Below are positions 37,868-50,352 of a stretch of DNA of 64,000 bases, piece after piece; the stretch's first letter is position 1; every line of letters starts with the position of its first letter. The notes under the pieces were generated by a model. That model had not been told where the DNA came from. It searched no databases and worked only from the letters and a program-made list of their open reading frames with translations. Source of the DNA: Panax quinquefolius (Eukaryota; Streptophyta; Magnoliopsida; Apiales; Araliaceae). The DNA is taken from NCBI GenBank assembly GCA_020205615.1, contig CM035160.1, positions 4,628,437 through 4,692,436 of the forward strand, read 5' to 3'. The position numbers and the translations under genes are program-made.

Positions 37868-40546
37868 TGTGCCCCCCAAAATAGGTATACATCACCCATT
37901 ACGAGTTGTCAATACATGATGTACGAAACAACTACAACTTTATTATTACAACAATAAAAGCTGTGAGTTTAAATACAAATATTATCTTACAGACAATATT
38001 TATACTCAAATAAATCCTCATCACATTTATTGATACATTATTTTACAAAATGGTGAGGACTACTAAACAATCCTTTCTAAAACCTTCATTCCATACCCCA
38101 GGCTAAATACTCGCTATATTCTCGCCTCCACGAGAAGAATGGAACAAAAAGAAAAAGGGTGAGCTCAACTAGCTCGATAAAAGAATATTATGACTAAGAT
38201 AATATACAACAAATTATCGTTAGTCTTCACGAGGAAAAAATTTAATAGAATCTGATAGACAACAAGTTTGAGATCAATATTATGTGAAATAATAATTCAT
38301 AGAAGAGTTACGTAGAGAATGAAATCTACTATAATCTATGAATTTAACGATCCATCATCAATATTTTATCCTGTAACATCAATCAATATTCATCTCAAAT
38401 CAAACATTCATCTTTTGCACTCTACTGAGGCAAAAGATATTCATCGATCGGTCGTGTTCATCTCAACACTGTTCATCTTTTTACTTTCTGGGCCAAAGAT
38501 ATTCATCGATTAATCATATTCATTTAAACACTGTTCATCTTTGCACTACTGGGCCAAAGATATTCTTGAAAATCATTCATCTTTTGCCTACTACGGCAAA
38601 GATATTCAATAATATCATCATTTAAGGCGAGGATGATGAAAAATATTTTTAAAGAAAGCGAATCCATGAAACAAAATGACAAGGATTAAGGATTAATGAT
38701 TAAGTACTTTGTTTTATCCATGTCCAACAATACCTCAAAAATAATCATAGTGGTGTAAAATTCAAGAATGATCAAAACATGGATCTGATCAAAGCTAGTA
38801 TCCGAATAGATGTTTTGAATGAAAAGAAAAATTTTCATTTTTTGATGAATAGTGCCATATCGTGAATAGTCTTAGATATCGTGAATAGTCTTAGTATCGT
38901 AAATAGTAACTCTCAGCACCAAAAGATAGAAATTCCACAAAAAATATTTTCACGCTTCATGAATAGTACTTTCGTGAATAGTAACTTCGTGAATAGTAAC
39001 TTCGTGAATAGTAACTTCGTGAATAGTAACTCATGAATAAGTAACCCCAGAGCATGAAAAAGTTTCAAATTTGATAAAAACTTCGTGATCAACATTTGAA
39101 AGTAATGATATTGAAGAAATAATATCATTCTGAAAAAAAATAATATCCCTTACCTCGAAGAATCGATTGCTTGGAAGGAAAGGTCGGAAGTGATCTTTGA
39201 ATGAAACTTATCTTTGAGCAACTCTCTCAAAGTATCTAAATACTCACAAAATACGCTCAACAATATAGAGAGAAGAGAAACTTTGTTTACGGTGTGATTT
39301 TCAATTCTAACTTAGCCCTCTATTTATAGGAAAATGTTAGCCTTAAAAGCGAGACTTGACTGCACACGATGGCTTTACCCGCTACTATTGCCACCCACCA
39401 CATTTGAAATAAAATTCAGCACATTTCTTCACCAACCACAAGTGGGGCCCACTCAATTCTAAATTTTCCACCAAAATCAATTATAAACCTAATTTTGAAT
39501 CAGACACCTCTTAAAATTCACAACAAATCATTACGTGCATTTTTAACGGTTCAAAATTTGTGGACATATACTCAACTTATGTATGTATAACATACCCAAA
39601 AATTACCACAATCCAACGGTCGGATTAAAATTATAACCCCATGATATATCTCAAAACCCACGATTTAATTTTTAATACCTCGATCTGGTAAAATCTTGAT
39701 AAAACACCTCAACAATAATTTCTTCATTTATAACCACATAAATAAATCCATCATTTATATCCACATAAAATAAATATTTCTTTATCATATGAATCAATAA
39801 TTAATTATTCACAAATAATATTACGAATCACAATTATGATGACCAAAGTTCCCGGGAAGAGGGGCTTTCAGATAAGGATTTCTCCTTCTTGGCGCCGCAA
39901 TGATTAGGTGACCAAACCTCTCCTTGTGAGAACTTTCTAGACATTGCCAATAATGCTATCTAATAATATTATTCAATATAATATGAATTATTGATCGATA
40001 ATGGAGATAATGTGCGTTGACAATTATTGAACAACAATAATATAAAATATCAACGCAACAATTATTGAATCAATAAAATAAAATATTGAGCGATAACTCA
40101 TGAAAATTATTGAGTAGTGCCTTCTTACGTAAGGATCAATAATTCAACAATCTTTGTGCAATCTGGTGTCTTCTTTGTGCAACCACAGCGTATTCATCGT
40201 ATTTTAACCACCGGGTATTCAACGATCTTAACGGTAACAACTACTGCCAGTTATTTTTAACCAACTTATATTTGTCGTTTTCTTCATCCAATCGCTTTTC
40301 GTTATGGGGCCCACACCATGGTCATTTGCTGGCCGTCGTCATTTAATATTTCCGAAAGCGATTTGAATATTCCACGACCAAACGAATATTCCCAAGCAAC
40401 AATGAATATTTTATAACCACTTGCTTATTTTGAAATATTTGCGTATTTAACCCTTAACTATCCACATTAATCAAATCAACCCTTACTATTTCAAAATAAT
40501 AAATAAAGGAAATTCCTTTTTATTTAAAAAAATTTCGAGTCTTCTG
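37868..40546 (-). repeat. 5' LTR of the gypsy element, family A
   Basis: A 2.68-kb LTR with left edge TGTGCCCCCCAAAATAGG. The right edge reads GAGTCTTCTG where the family has GGTCTTACA. The hairpin array is at 38405-38620, the GAATAGTAACT array at 38960-39045 (more units than the partner LTR) and the minus-strand TATA box at 39320-39330. Array length and many small indels distinguish it from the 3' LTR. Confidence 0.88.
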
Positions 40547-42207
40547 ATGATTACACCGAATAGTCTCAGTCATAATCATACCAAGTCCATCTATGCACTT
40601 CTGACAGCCATGTACGATGACTTTCAACATAATATAAACATGAGGATGATGACAATGATATAAGAATTGATAAAAAAACAAGTTCAAGAATTATTTTATC
40701 CAGAATTATTAACGTCAAATTGTCAACACGATCTTTGTTTTGTAGAGTAAAATTCAAGAATCTTGAGAAGAATATTTCCATGAAAGGATCTTTGGATGAA
40801 GCCTTGAATATATCGAGGATATTCTACTAATTTCATGGAGTATAAGTCAAAGTTTTAACTTATTGGGTATAATAAAGAATGGAATAACAAAAGAAATCAC
40901 CATAAATGCGATAGGCCTTGCGAAGCGGGTTATTAAACAAAATAATAATAACGGAACCAGTCGGTGAAATTACACACAAGCGTGATGTTCCAAATGAGAA
41001 TAATAAATGCTTGAATAATAAATGATGGAACCAGTCCGTGTATAAAGATGCATGGATATTAAACGAGAATAATAAAGACGGAATAATAAAAATGGAACTG
41101 TGTGCAGTGTAAAACACACGCAGCACGAGATATTCCAATAGAATAATAATAAAAAGAGCGGAACCAGTCCCGTGTAAAACACACGAATAGGATGTTCCAA
41201 TGAATAATAGAAGAATGTCACCAAGTATAGGGTAAACCACGTATATCTGAGGTTATTCCAAATGAATAATAAAGAATGGAATAATGTAAGTTCTCTTCAT
41301 GAATATAAAGAGAATAATATCCCTTCTAGTAAAAATACCTTTGGATATTAAAGTAGTGAAATGCACTGAATATTCTTCTTCTTTCTCTATAGATTTTCTC
41401 TATATAGATTCTCTATAATTTCTCTACAGAGTTTGATGAATTAAGTAAGAAAATAATGAAGGAATGAGCTTATTTATAGGAAAATAGAATGCATAGTAAT
41501 TAATCCATGAGCAGGTCCAGATTGATTTACTTTAATCGACGGTCCATATTTAAAGCAAAATCTTTTAAATAAAATATCATATATTCTATTTATATAAAAA
41601 TATTTTACTATCAAAACACTATCTGCAACACTACGCAAAACACTATGCAACACTATCATAATAAAATATAATATATTCTATTTATAGAATAACTTTAATA
41701 AAGTATTTTGTTTTATATAAAAGATGTTTCATTTTATTACGTTAATAATCTGAATAAAACAAAGCGTCATTATCGCTTATAATAATTCATATTATTAATC
41801 GTGATAATGGAATCAAACCGAGTGACTTCTCATATAAGCATCGATAATCAATCTGGTGTACGCTTATACGCAACCACACGATTCTTTATATTTTTAATCT
41901 GAAAGTAGTTCAACAAGATTAACCGGTAAAACTTCCGCCGTTATTTCAATAAAATATTTTTTTTATCGTTTTCTCGATCAAATGAATAATTACATTAGGG
42001 TCCACCAATGATTGAGTAGTTGTGCGAATATTCCCTCTAAGCAAACCGAATATTCCCCACCAATCGAATATAATATAACCACTTACATACTTTGCAAAAT
42101 TTATAAATACTACCCACAACTATAATATTATCTCAAATTCACACCATAACATTAAAAATTATTTCGACAAAATTTAAATCTTTATTGATAAAATCTGGGG
42201 TCTCACA
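40547..42207 (-). repeat. LTR family B, truncated copy (remnant 5' LTR)
   Basis: Matches 25265-26926 of the left family B LTR and ends properly with ATCTGGGGTCTCACA at 42207. The first ~790 bp of the LTR, and the primer site of that element, are missing at the join with the family A element. The TATA box CCTATAAATAAGCTC is at about 41466-41480 on the minus strand. Confidence 0.8.
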
Positions 42208-42883
42208 TACGTGAATAGTAACCCTATTACAAAAAGTTCCAAATTTGATTAAAATTCGGATCAATACTTGGCGATAATGATATTGAAGAAATAATATCAT
42301 ATATGAAAAAATAACATTCCTTACCTCAAAATATCGATCTTACGATCGGAATATCGGTATAAAAATTTGAAGGAAACTTGCAGCGATGAATAGAAACTCA
42401 CAAAGTATCTAAATACTCACAAAATACACTCAATAATCTAGAGAGAGAAAGAGAAAACTTTATTTACGGTGTGATTTTCAATTCTAACTTAGCCTTCTAT
42501 TTATAGGAAAATATTAGCAAACTTGACTGCAGAACTCGATGGTTTTACCGCTACTATTCCCACCCACCACATTTGAAATAAATTCAAAGACATTTCTTCA
42601 CCAACCGTAAGTAGGGGCCCACTCAATTCTAGAATTTTCCACCAAAATTATTTATAAACCTAATTTACAATCAATCACCTCTTAAAATTCATAACAAATC
42701 ATACGTTCATTTTAATGGTTCAAAATTTGTGGACATATACTCAACTTATATATGTATAACATATCCAAAAATTACAACGATCCAACTATTCGGGATTAAA
42801 AATTATAACTCACACAATATATCTCAAAAACACTTTGGTTTAATTTTTAATACCTTCATTCCGACAAAAATACTGATAAAACA
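42208..42883 (-). repeat. LTR family A copy, right part
   Basis: Begins TACGTGAATAGTAACCC, continuing the LTR interrupted at 24470, and runs to GATAAAACA, where a plus-strand LTR edge starts. The last part of the LTR is missing. Confidence 0.75.
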
Positions 42884-43011
42884 TGTAAGACCCAAACTTA
42901 TTATTAATGAAATATAATATTCTCTATTTATTATTTTGAAATAGTAAGGGTTGATTTGATTAATGTGGATAGTTATGGATAAAATACGCAAATATTTCAA
43001 AATAAGCAAGT
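42884..43011 (+). repeat. LTR family A fragment, plus strand
   Basis: TGTAAGACCCAAACTTATTA starts a plus-oriented family A LTR of which only 128 bp remain, ending AATAAGCAAGT at a family B LTR. It abuts a minus-oriented copy of the same family. Confidence 0.8.
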
Positions 43012-45340
43012 TGTGAGACCCCAGATTTTATCAATAAAGATTTAAATTTTGTCGAAATAATTTTTTAATATTATGGTGTGAATTTAAGATAATATTATAG
43101 TTGTGGGTAGTATTTATAAATTTTGTAAAGTATGCAAGTGGTTATATTATATTCGATTGGTTAAGAATATTAGGTTTAACAGGGAATATTAAATACAAAC
43201 TACCAATCATTGGTGGACCCATGATAGAATTATTATTCGGATTGAAAAAAAACGACAAAAATATTTTATTGAAATAACGGAGGAAGTTTTACCATTGATC
43301 TTTGTTGAACTACTTCGATAGTAAAAGTATACGATGTCAGATAAGTTGTATATATATCGATATTGATTATTGATCTTATGTGAAAGTCACTCGGTTTGAT
43401 TCCATTATCATCGATTAATAATATGAATTATTATAAATGATAGTGACGTTTTGTTTTATTCAGTATTATTAACGTAATAAAATAAAATCATCTTTTATAT
43501 AAAATGTAATACTTTATTAAAGTTATTCTATAAATAAAATATATTATATTTTATTATGCATAGTGTTGCGTAGTATTTTTTGCATAGTGTTGCGTAGTGT
43601 TTTGCATAGTAAAAAATATTTTTATATAAATAGAATATATTATATTTTATTTAAAAGATTTTGCTTTAAATATGGATGAAATCGATTAAAAGTAAATCAA
43701 TCTGGACCGTTCATGGATTAATTACTTATATTCTATTTTCCTATAAATAAGCTCATTCCTTCATTATTTTCTTACTTAATTCACTTGGAACTACAGAGAG
43801 AGAAATTATAGAGAGAAGAAAAAAAAAGTATTCTGCTACTTCACTTCTTTGTCGATATTCATTCTTCTACAGGTAGGGAATATTATTTGTTGTCCGTAAG
43901 GGGTGTTATTCTTTCTTATTCATGAAGAAAACTTCATTATTCCATTCATTATTATTACATTTGGAATAACTCCTGTAAAAAGTGGCATACCCTATATACA
44001 TAACTTTGTATCGCCAGGCATACCCTATACTTGGTGAAATCTTTATATTATTCCATTCTTATTTATTTTGTTGGAATAACTCAGATCTGCTGGAATCCCT
44101 ATACTTGGTGATCTTCTTCATTATTCCATTCTTTATTATTACATTTTAATATCCTTGCTCATGTGTTTTACACCTGGACACAGTTCCATTGTTTATTATT
44201 CCGCATTTATTATTACTGTTGGAATATCCTCGCATGCGTGTGTTTACCGGACTGGTTCCATTGTTTATTATTCAAAGATTTATTATTACATTGGATCATC
44301 CAGCCGATTGTGAATTTCACGACACGGTTCCCGTTATTATTATTACATTGGAATAACTCATACATCACAATCTGCGTGCGTGGTGATTTCCTTTGTTATT
44401 CCATTCTTTATTATACCCAAATTGGTTAAAACTTTGACTTATACTCCATGAAATTAGTAGAATATTCTTGATATTTGCGTTTCATCCAAAGATCTTTTCA
44501 TGGAAATATTCTTACGATCATTCTTGAATTTTACTCTACAAAATAAATGTCTTGTTGACAATTTGGGCGTTAATAATTCTGGATAAAATAATTCTTGAAC
44601 TTGTTTTTATTGAATTATTATGTCATTGTCATCATCATCCTCATGTTATATTATGTTATCTTTTATCTTACGTTACGACAGATGAACTTAGTATGATTAT
44701 AATGAGGGATCATTCGGTATAATCATGACTTTGTTATAAATGATGTGAGAAAAGTCCTCGATGGCACCAATGCACGATGATGGATAGTTTTTGGTATGAT
44801 TATGACCGGGGGTGATTTGGTATAGTCGTGACCATTGATAATTTGATGAAAATCCTTGGCCGTGAGTACAGGGGATGATTAGATATTATGGTTTATTCAT
44901 TAAACCGAGTCTTAGTGATAAAAATTGATGAAAACCTTTTAAAACCTAAAAGATAGTAGACTTTATTTTCTACTTGACTCTTTTAATGGATTGCGTATTC
45001 ATTCATGCAGTTAAACCGGTTATCTATTGTATTTTATCGGTTTAACATTGTTGAAGACTATTGATAATTTATTCTGCATTATCTTAGTCGTAATATTTCT
45101 TCTTTGGCTAGTTGAGCTCACCCTTTTTCTTTCACCTGTTATAACTTGAAATGAGAATATAAATTTGGACGAGTCGGGAAAAAGAGTGATGGTCCCAAGA
45201 TAAGATTAGTAGTCCTCATTATTACATTAAATAGTGTGACGATAAATGTAATGAGGCTTCGTTCGAGTATGGATATTATCTAAATGACAATATTCCTATT
45301 AGAAGATGGGTGACGTATACCTAATTTTGGGGACGTCACA
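43012..45340 (+). repeat. LTR family B, complete, plus strand
   Basis: A 2329-bp LTR from TGTGAGACCCCAGATTTTAT to TTTTGGGGACGTCACA, inverted relative to the copies at 24471 and 40547. The TATA box CCTATAAATAAGCTC is at 43740-43754. Flanks CAAGT and AATAA do not match, so one side has been lost. Its right edge is the border between the LTR nest and the genic region. Confidence 0.85.
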
Positions 45341-46512
45341 AATAATTCAAATATGAGCAAAATTTAAAGTTTCATAAATTACTCGAATCTCTTCAAATTG
45401 TAATTTTCTATTGATACTTGAATCATATTCGTTCGAAAAGTTCAAACTGCTCGGATTCGATTCGAGATCGTGCTCGATTCGGTAGTTAAACAAGTCTCAA
45501 TCAAATCTTCTTTCTTTCTCAATAAATAAATTTTGTGAACTAAATTTAAATAATTTAATAGACTCGATTCAGTTTTTTTTTCACACTTACTTTTGAGAGA
45601 AGAAGAACTACTAGTCTTTTAAGTGTACATCCAAGAAATCACCGAGTTACCTCATTTCCTTTGACAATGATTTTTTTTATCTTATCCGGAAAATATTACA
45701 AGTATAAATGGGTCAGAAAGTGATTCAATAATTCAAGGAAAACTAATTCCAATTGACAAAAAGGTTGATAGCACATGAAAAAAAATTATTGAAAGTAGGA
45801 CGATGTTGCTTGAGTGCACGAAAGATATTCCTCTTTTTCTTTTGGATAGCCTGTTATTGTATATTTATTCAAATTACATTTAAAATATTATATTTTATAA
45901 AAAATTTAATCAAAATAAAATAAATGACATTTAGTAAGATTCATTAATATAAATAAAAAAATTAATCATTTTATATAATTTTACAAGGCCTTTAAAAAAT
46001 TTATTTACTTTTAATTTATTTATTATTTTAATTTGTATGAGAAATATACTTGCAACATGTAGTGAGAGAATAGTAAATTGTGGCCCAGTCGAAACATATG
46101 GCTGGGACCACAAAAAAGAGCCTGCTAACCCACACCATTAGGCATTATGTTCTCTCTCTCCTTCTAATCTTTCTCCAAACGTGTGAATATGTGATATCCA
46201 TGTGGCCACCAAAATGCTCAGAGGGTGTTGTTAACTTGGGTAAGCTCACTCACTTTAAGTGGCCTCTTTCTCTAGTCTTTTTAGCTGCTTTTAGCCATCC
46301 AACCTAGGACTATATGAAATACTACGAAAATTAAATCATTTGTATCCCAATTCTCTACCTTCAAACATTCAGTATCGTATAATCTTCAGCAAAAACTAGG
46401 TTTCAACCAAAGATTGCTTCTTTTTGTATGTGGGTTTTGTTTAGAATTTCCAATCAGTCACCTAAACTCGTAATTTACAATTTTCTCTGGGTATCTGTTA
46501 TATAATCATTTC
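45341..46512. promoter_or_regulatory. Upstream region of VTE3
   Basis: AT-rich DNA between the LTR nest and the VTE3 start. The stretch 46080-46510 is less AT-rich and probably holds the promoter and leader, with pyrimidine-rich runs near 46150 and 46260. No specific element can be assigned. The nearest transposon edge is 1.17 kb from the start codon. Confidence 0.4.
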
Positions 46513-49240
46513 ATGGCTTCTTCAATGCTAAATGGGGCTGAGAATCTGACACTTGTTAGAGGAATTACTCCAAATGATTTGGGTTTTATTAGGTCAGATT
46601 TACATGGGAAGCACTTCCTCAACCTTACAATGGCTTCTTGTTGTGGGAAAAATTTGAGCTTTAGAAGCAAAACCATAGTGCCCAAATGCAGTGCTTCAGC
46701 TTCAAGACCAGCTTCACAGCCTAGGTTCATACAGCATAAGAAAGAGGCATTTTGGTTCTATAGGTTCTTGTCAATTGTGTATGATCATGTTATAAATCCT
46801 GGACACTGGACTGAGGATATGAGAGATGAGGCACTAGAGCCAGCTGATTTAAGTGATAGGAACATGATTGTGGTAGATGTTGGTGGAGGAACAGGGTTCA
46901 CTACTTTGGGTATTGTAAAGCATGTGGATGCAAAAAATGTTACCATTCTTGATCAGTCTCCTCATCAGCTTGCTAGAGCCAAGCAAAAGGAGCCCTTGAA
47001 GGAATGCAAAATAATTGAGGGCGATGCCGAGGATCTTCCCTTTAAAACTGATTATGCTGATAGATATGTATCTGCGGGGAGGTAAATACCCAAACTATCT
47101 AATTTTGGATATCTCCGCTTAGTATTTGGTGTTTCCCAACTTATTTTCACATATTTGGATGTTTATTGCTTGATTGTGATGTTAGCATGATTTTAGTTGG
47201 CTTTTGGTGGAGAATCTATTAGTGTTCTAGTACACATTTATCAATACGGAGATACTTGAATACTGCTTCATGTTTCAATTGTCCTGGTAGTGCTGCTTTT
47301 ATGCATGTGAGAAGAGAGAGAGAGAGTGATATAAACCCTGGGAAATCATTAAAAGAGTATTTGATGCCATGAATTAAGGCTGTGATTTAGGATTGGAATG
47401 GATACTAAATTTAAAATTTAAGGCATATAAGATTGTGTAGAAGCATTTTTCATGCTTAATGCATAGTTTTGGGCTTTCTAATGATACCATCAATGTCATA
47501 GTTCTTGCTTTCTATGTTCTAGTTGAAGTGCCAAAGAGACCCTTCATAGTAGTGTCTCGTATGCAATTCCACTATCACGGGTTCTCTGCGTTGGGCTGGA
47601 ACTTCCTGCTTCATTTGTTGATGGCTTTGTTATTAGTTTTTCGGTTCTAGTTAGTATAAAGTTAGTTGTCAGAAAGAATTAATTTTATTAGAATTCTCTG
47701 CTAGGCTCATGGTATATGTTCTGTGGACTCTTTGAGTATCTTTACGCATGCAGAAATGAAGAAAGCAACACCTGAGAAGTACTACATAGCATGTAGGGAG
47801 GCTGTGTTTTGTGGTATTGGATGATAAATTCAAAATTTAGGACTTGTATGAATATGCAAGAAACAGTTACTAGTTTACGATCATATATTAGTACTTTCAT
47901 ATTCTAATTGAAGATCTAGATAAATCTTTCACAGTACTATCTCTTATGCTATTTCCATGAATGTCTTCTCAGTATTGAGTACTGGCCAGATCCGCAACGT
48001 GGCATCAAGGAAGCATACAGGGTGTTGAAGATAGGAGGGAAAGCATGTGTAATTGGTCCTGTCTACCCTACTTTTTGGTTGTCGCGTTTTTTTGCAGACG
48101 TGTGGATGCTCTTCCCAAAGGAGGAAGAGTACATTGAGTGGTTTGAAAAGGCTGGATTTAAGAACATTCAGCTAAAAAGGATCGGCCCAAAATGGTATCG
48201 CGGGGTTCGTCGGCATGGGCTGATCATGGGATGTTCTGTTACAGGTGTAAAACCTGCATCAGGTGATTCTCCTTTGCAGGTACAACCTTTCACTCGGTAA
48301 CCAGTTCATGATTTCTTCGTTAGCCATGGTTTCTTTTTTTGGTTTTGGTAATCCCTCAAATGCTCTTCTGCTTTTATCTCTTTCAATAGGTTGTTATCCA
48401 TTCAAATTTATTACTGTTACTTAATGTTTGAGAGGTAGAAAATTCCATATGCTACCCAGGTCCTTTAAACTTCAGTTTTAAGTATGGTGACCGGGTGACC
48501 AATCCCAAGTTAATAAGCAATGATCATAAAAATGTATCAGTATGTTATTGCATTTTGGATAAATTGAAAGCACATGACTTAGACCCATTAGGGGAGAATG
48601 CAGTTAAACATGGAGATGATACCTGCTGTGCATTCAGGGTTAATTTCTAGCTCCACTGTGGTGCTTCAGTACTGGAAACTCGATCACCACAATCACTATC
48701 ACTGTAATGCTTCCACATGTAAAATTGGGACCCTTACTGGAGATGACACATATTAGATCTAAGCAAAAAGACTATCTAGTAATTAACTAATTATGCAGAG
48801 CATTGTAATTATAGTTACAAGCTTCTTATTAAGGTTTCTCAAAATCTGGTATGATCTGCTTTGTTTACCTGAATGTGGACTCAAAGTCTAGTCTTGTTAT
48901 TGCTTACTTTATAGTTGGTGACATGGTGTTCTCCTCTCCTTAACCCCAAAGGATTGCTCAAGTAGGTATTAATCATGGATTGAAATTTAGGAAGTCTCTT
49001 CATATAACTGCGGCCCCTTGGAGCTCGATTCCTTTGCTTTCTTTTGGTTTATTTGAAATTTACAGTCTCTTCATATAACTGCAGCTGGGACCTAAGGTTG
49101 AAGACGTGGAAAAACCTGTAAATCCATTTGTGTTCCTCGTACGCTTAATTCTAGGTGCCATGGCCGGAACATACTACATATTGGTTCCTATCTACATGTG
49201 GCTCAAAGATCAAATTGTTCCTAAAGGCAGACCAATATGA
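46513..49240 (+). CDS. VTE3: MPBQ/MSBQ methyltransferase, chloroplast (three exons)
   Basis: The enzyme methylates 2-methyl-6-phytyl- and 2-methyl-6-solanesyl-benzoquinol with S-adenosylmethionine at the plastid inner envelope, feeding tocopherol and plastoquinone synthesis. Exons 46513-47081, 47973-48279 and 49085-49240 have GT/AG borders and give 343 residues; Arabidopsis VTE3 is about 338. Residues 1 to about 60 look like a Ser-rich transit peptide. The SAM motif VVDVGGGTGFTT is at about 120-131, DQSPHQLARAK follows, then EGDAEDLPF and DYADRYVSAG. Exon 2 begins IEYWPDPQRGIKEAYRVLK and includes GPVYPTFWLSRFFADVWML. Exon 3 encodes a C-terminal membrane anchor (about 306-327) with YILVPIYMWLKDQIVPKG before the stop. 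No breaks are seen. The start is the first ATG of the frame and precedes the transit peptide. Confidence 0.96.
47385..47955. repeat. Diverged direct repeat within VTE3 intron 1
   Basis: About 47385-47570 and 47795-47955 share order and wording (GGATTGGAATGGATA against GGTATTGGATGATA; TTCTAGTTGAAG against TTCTAATTGAAG; GTCTCGTATGCAATTCC against ATCTCTTATGCTATTTCC). An old tandem duplication inside the intron. The second copy runs into the pre-acceptor region of exon 2. Confidence 0.6.
48990..49084 (+). repeat. Duplicated 3' splice region before VTE3 exon 3
   Basis: AGTCTCTTCATATAACTGC occurs at about 48991-49009 followed by GG, and again at 49064-49082 followed by AG, the acceptor used. The upstream copy has GCGG in place of GCAG, so only the downstream one is a legal acceptor. 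Confidence 0.75.
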
Positions 49241-49733
49241 GAGGGGGCAGAGAGAGATCCTATCTATTGTGTATTCTCCCTGCTACCTGTCACAACTGTT
49301 TTTGCACTCCATTCCAGTTTGTATGGATATTTTTGTCAACCATGTAACCGACTTATGTTTCAATTATCTTTAAATGTTTTTGTAAGATTTGTAAGCGTCT
49401 TCTTAATCTTGGGAATAGAATAGATTATGATTATTATTATAGTACAAAGCAAAGTAATTCAGCCTACTCAAACTTGTTATGAAATCTAGCAGGGCATTTG
49501 ATTTATTAAAAACAAGAAGTTGAAAACCAACTTAGCAGTGTTCACCTAGAACTGAAAGACACTGGCTAAGAAATAAGAATCATTTTTCCATTTTAACTTT
49601 TCAAGGGGAGTTTACTCTTTCAAATTGCAATGTCAATGGCTTCTTCAAATAGCAAAAAAATTCTGAAAAGAATAGAATCAGAATATCATCAGGGTTCATA
49701 AAGTACAAGGGGCTCTCTTTCAGTAGATTGTTC

Positions 49734-49780
<47 letters not shown>

Positions 49781-50352
49781 TAGAACAATATATATATATG
49801 CTTCTTATACTCCTGACTAGCTAAGTAGGAAAAAGTTACAGTAGGTGTTTGATTAAGCAGTTAGTTGGCCATACAAGTGTTTCACTTCAAAAGGAAATAT
49901 AAATTATACAAGAAAGAACCCCCAACTCCAAGAAGCTTATTGAAAATTAAGGAAACTCCTATTTTCACATATTACTTGAAAATTTTAATTTTATAATTAC
50001 ATGAATTATAATTCTTACAAACAAATATTTTCACACTTTAATTATATATATTTTTTATATATAAATATTAAAATAATTATAAAATTAAATATTCGGTGAT
50101 ATAAACAGTACAGCACTGTTGATTCACTCACCCATACCAATTAACTTTATTTTTTACCAATTTGTTTATAGTTCAGTCGGTAAACCGAATTTACTAAACC
50201 CATGAAGGCATGAACAACCCACCCTTATTGGCACGCTGCTTTTTACTTAATCTACAATAACTGTAATTATTTGAATTAAAATTAATTAAAACTATTTTCT
50301 ATCCTTTTTTACCTTTCCATGTCCTCCCCTCAAAATCTCGCGAACAACAGAA
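49241..50352. other. VTE3 3' flank and intergenic spacer
   Basis: Holds the VTE3 3' UTR (AT-rich, ending probably near 49430), a TA-rich hairpin at 49727-49789 and AT-rich DNA up to the next gene. No other gene seen. Confidence 0.5.
49727..49789. repeat. TA-rich palindrome
   Basis: ATTGTTCTACC, then about 40 bases of alternating TA, then GGTAGAACAAT. The unique arms are perfect inverted copies and the TA core is self-complementary, so the whole 63 bp can form a hairpin or cruciform. Confidence 0.85.

Larger units (their letters stand above)
30461..40546 (-). mobile_element. Near-complete Ty3/gypsy retrotransposon (chromovirus-like)
   Basis: About 10.1 kb: 3' LTR 30461-33120, polypurine tract, pol and gag on the minus strand, primer site, 5' LTR 37868-40546. 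Coding order in element direction is gag, zinc knuckle, protease, reverse transcriptase, RNase H, integrase, with an integrase C-terminus of the HNVFHISAFRKY type seen in plant chromoviruses (Tekay/Del-like; lineage from memory). Many frameshifts are present. Flanks do not form a target duplication: TAGAT (30456-30460) against TGATGATTAC after the right end. Right of it the sequence is the middle of LTR B, so about 0.9 kb of the host element is missing. Confidence 0.88.

Noticed and set aside
46080..46307. 75-residue open frame upstream of VTE3
   Set aside because: No similarity I recognise and it lies where the promoter and leader of VTE3 are expected.
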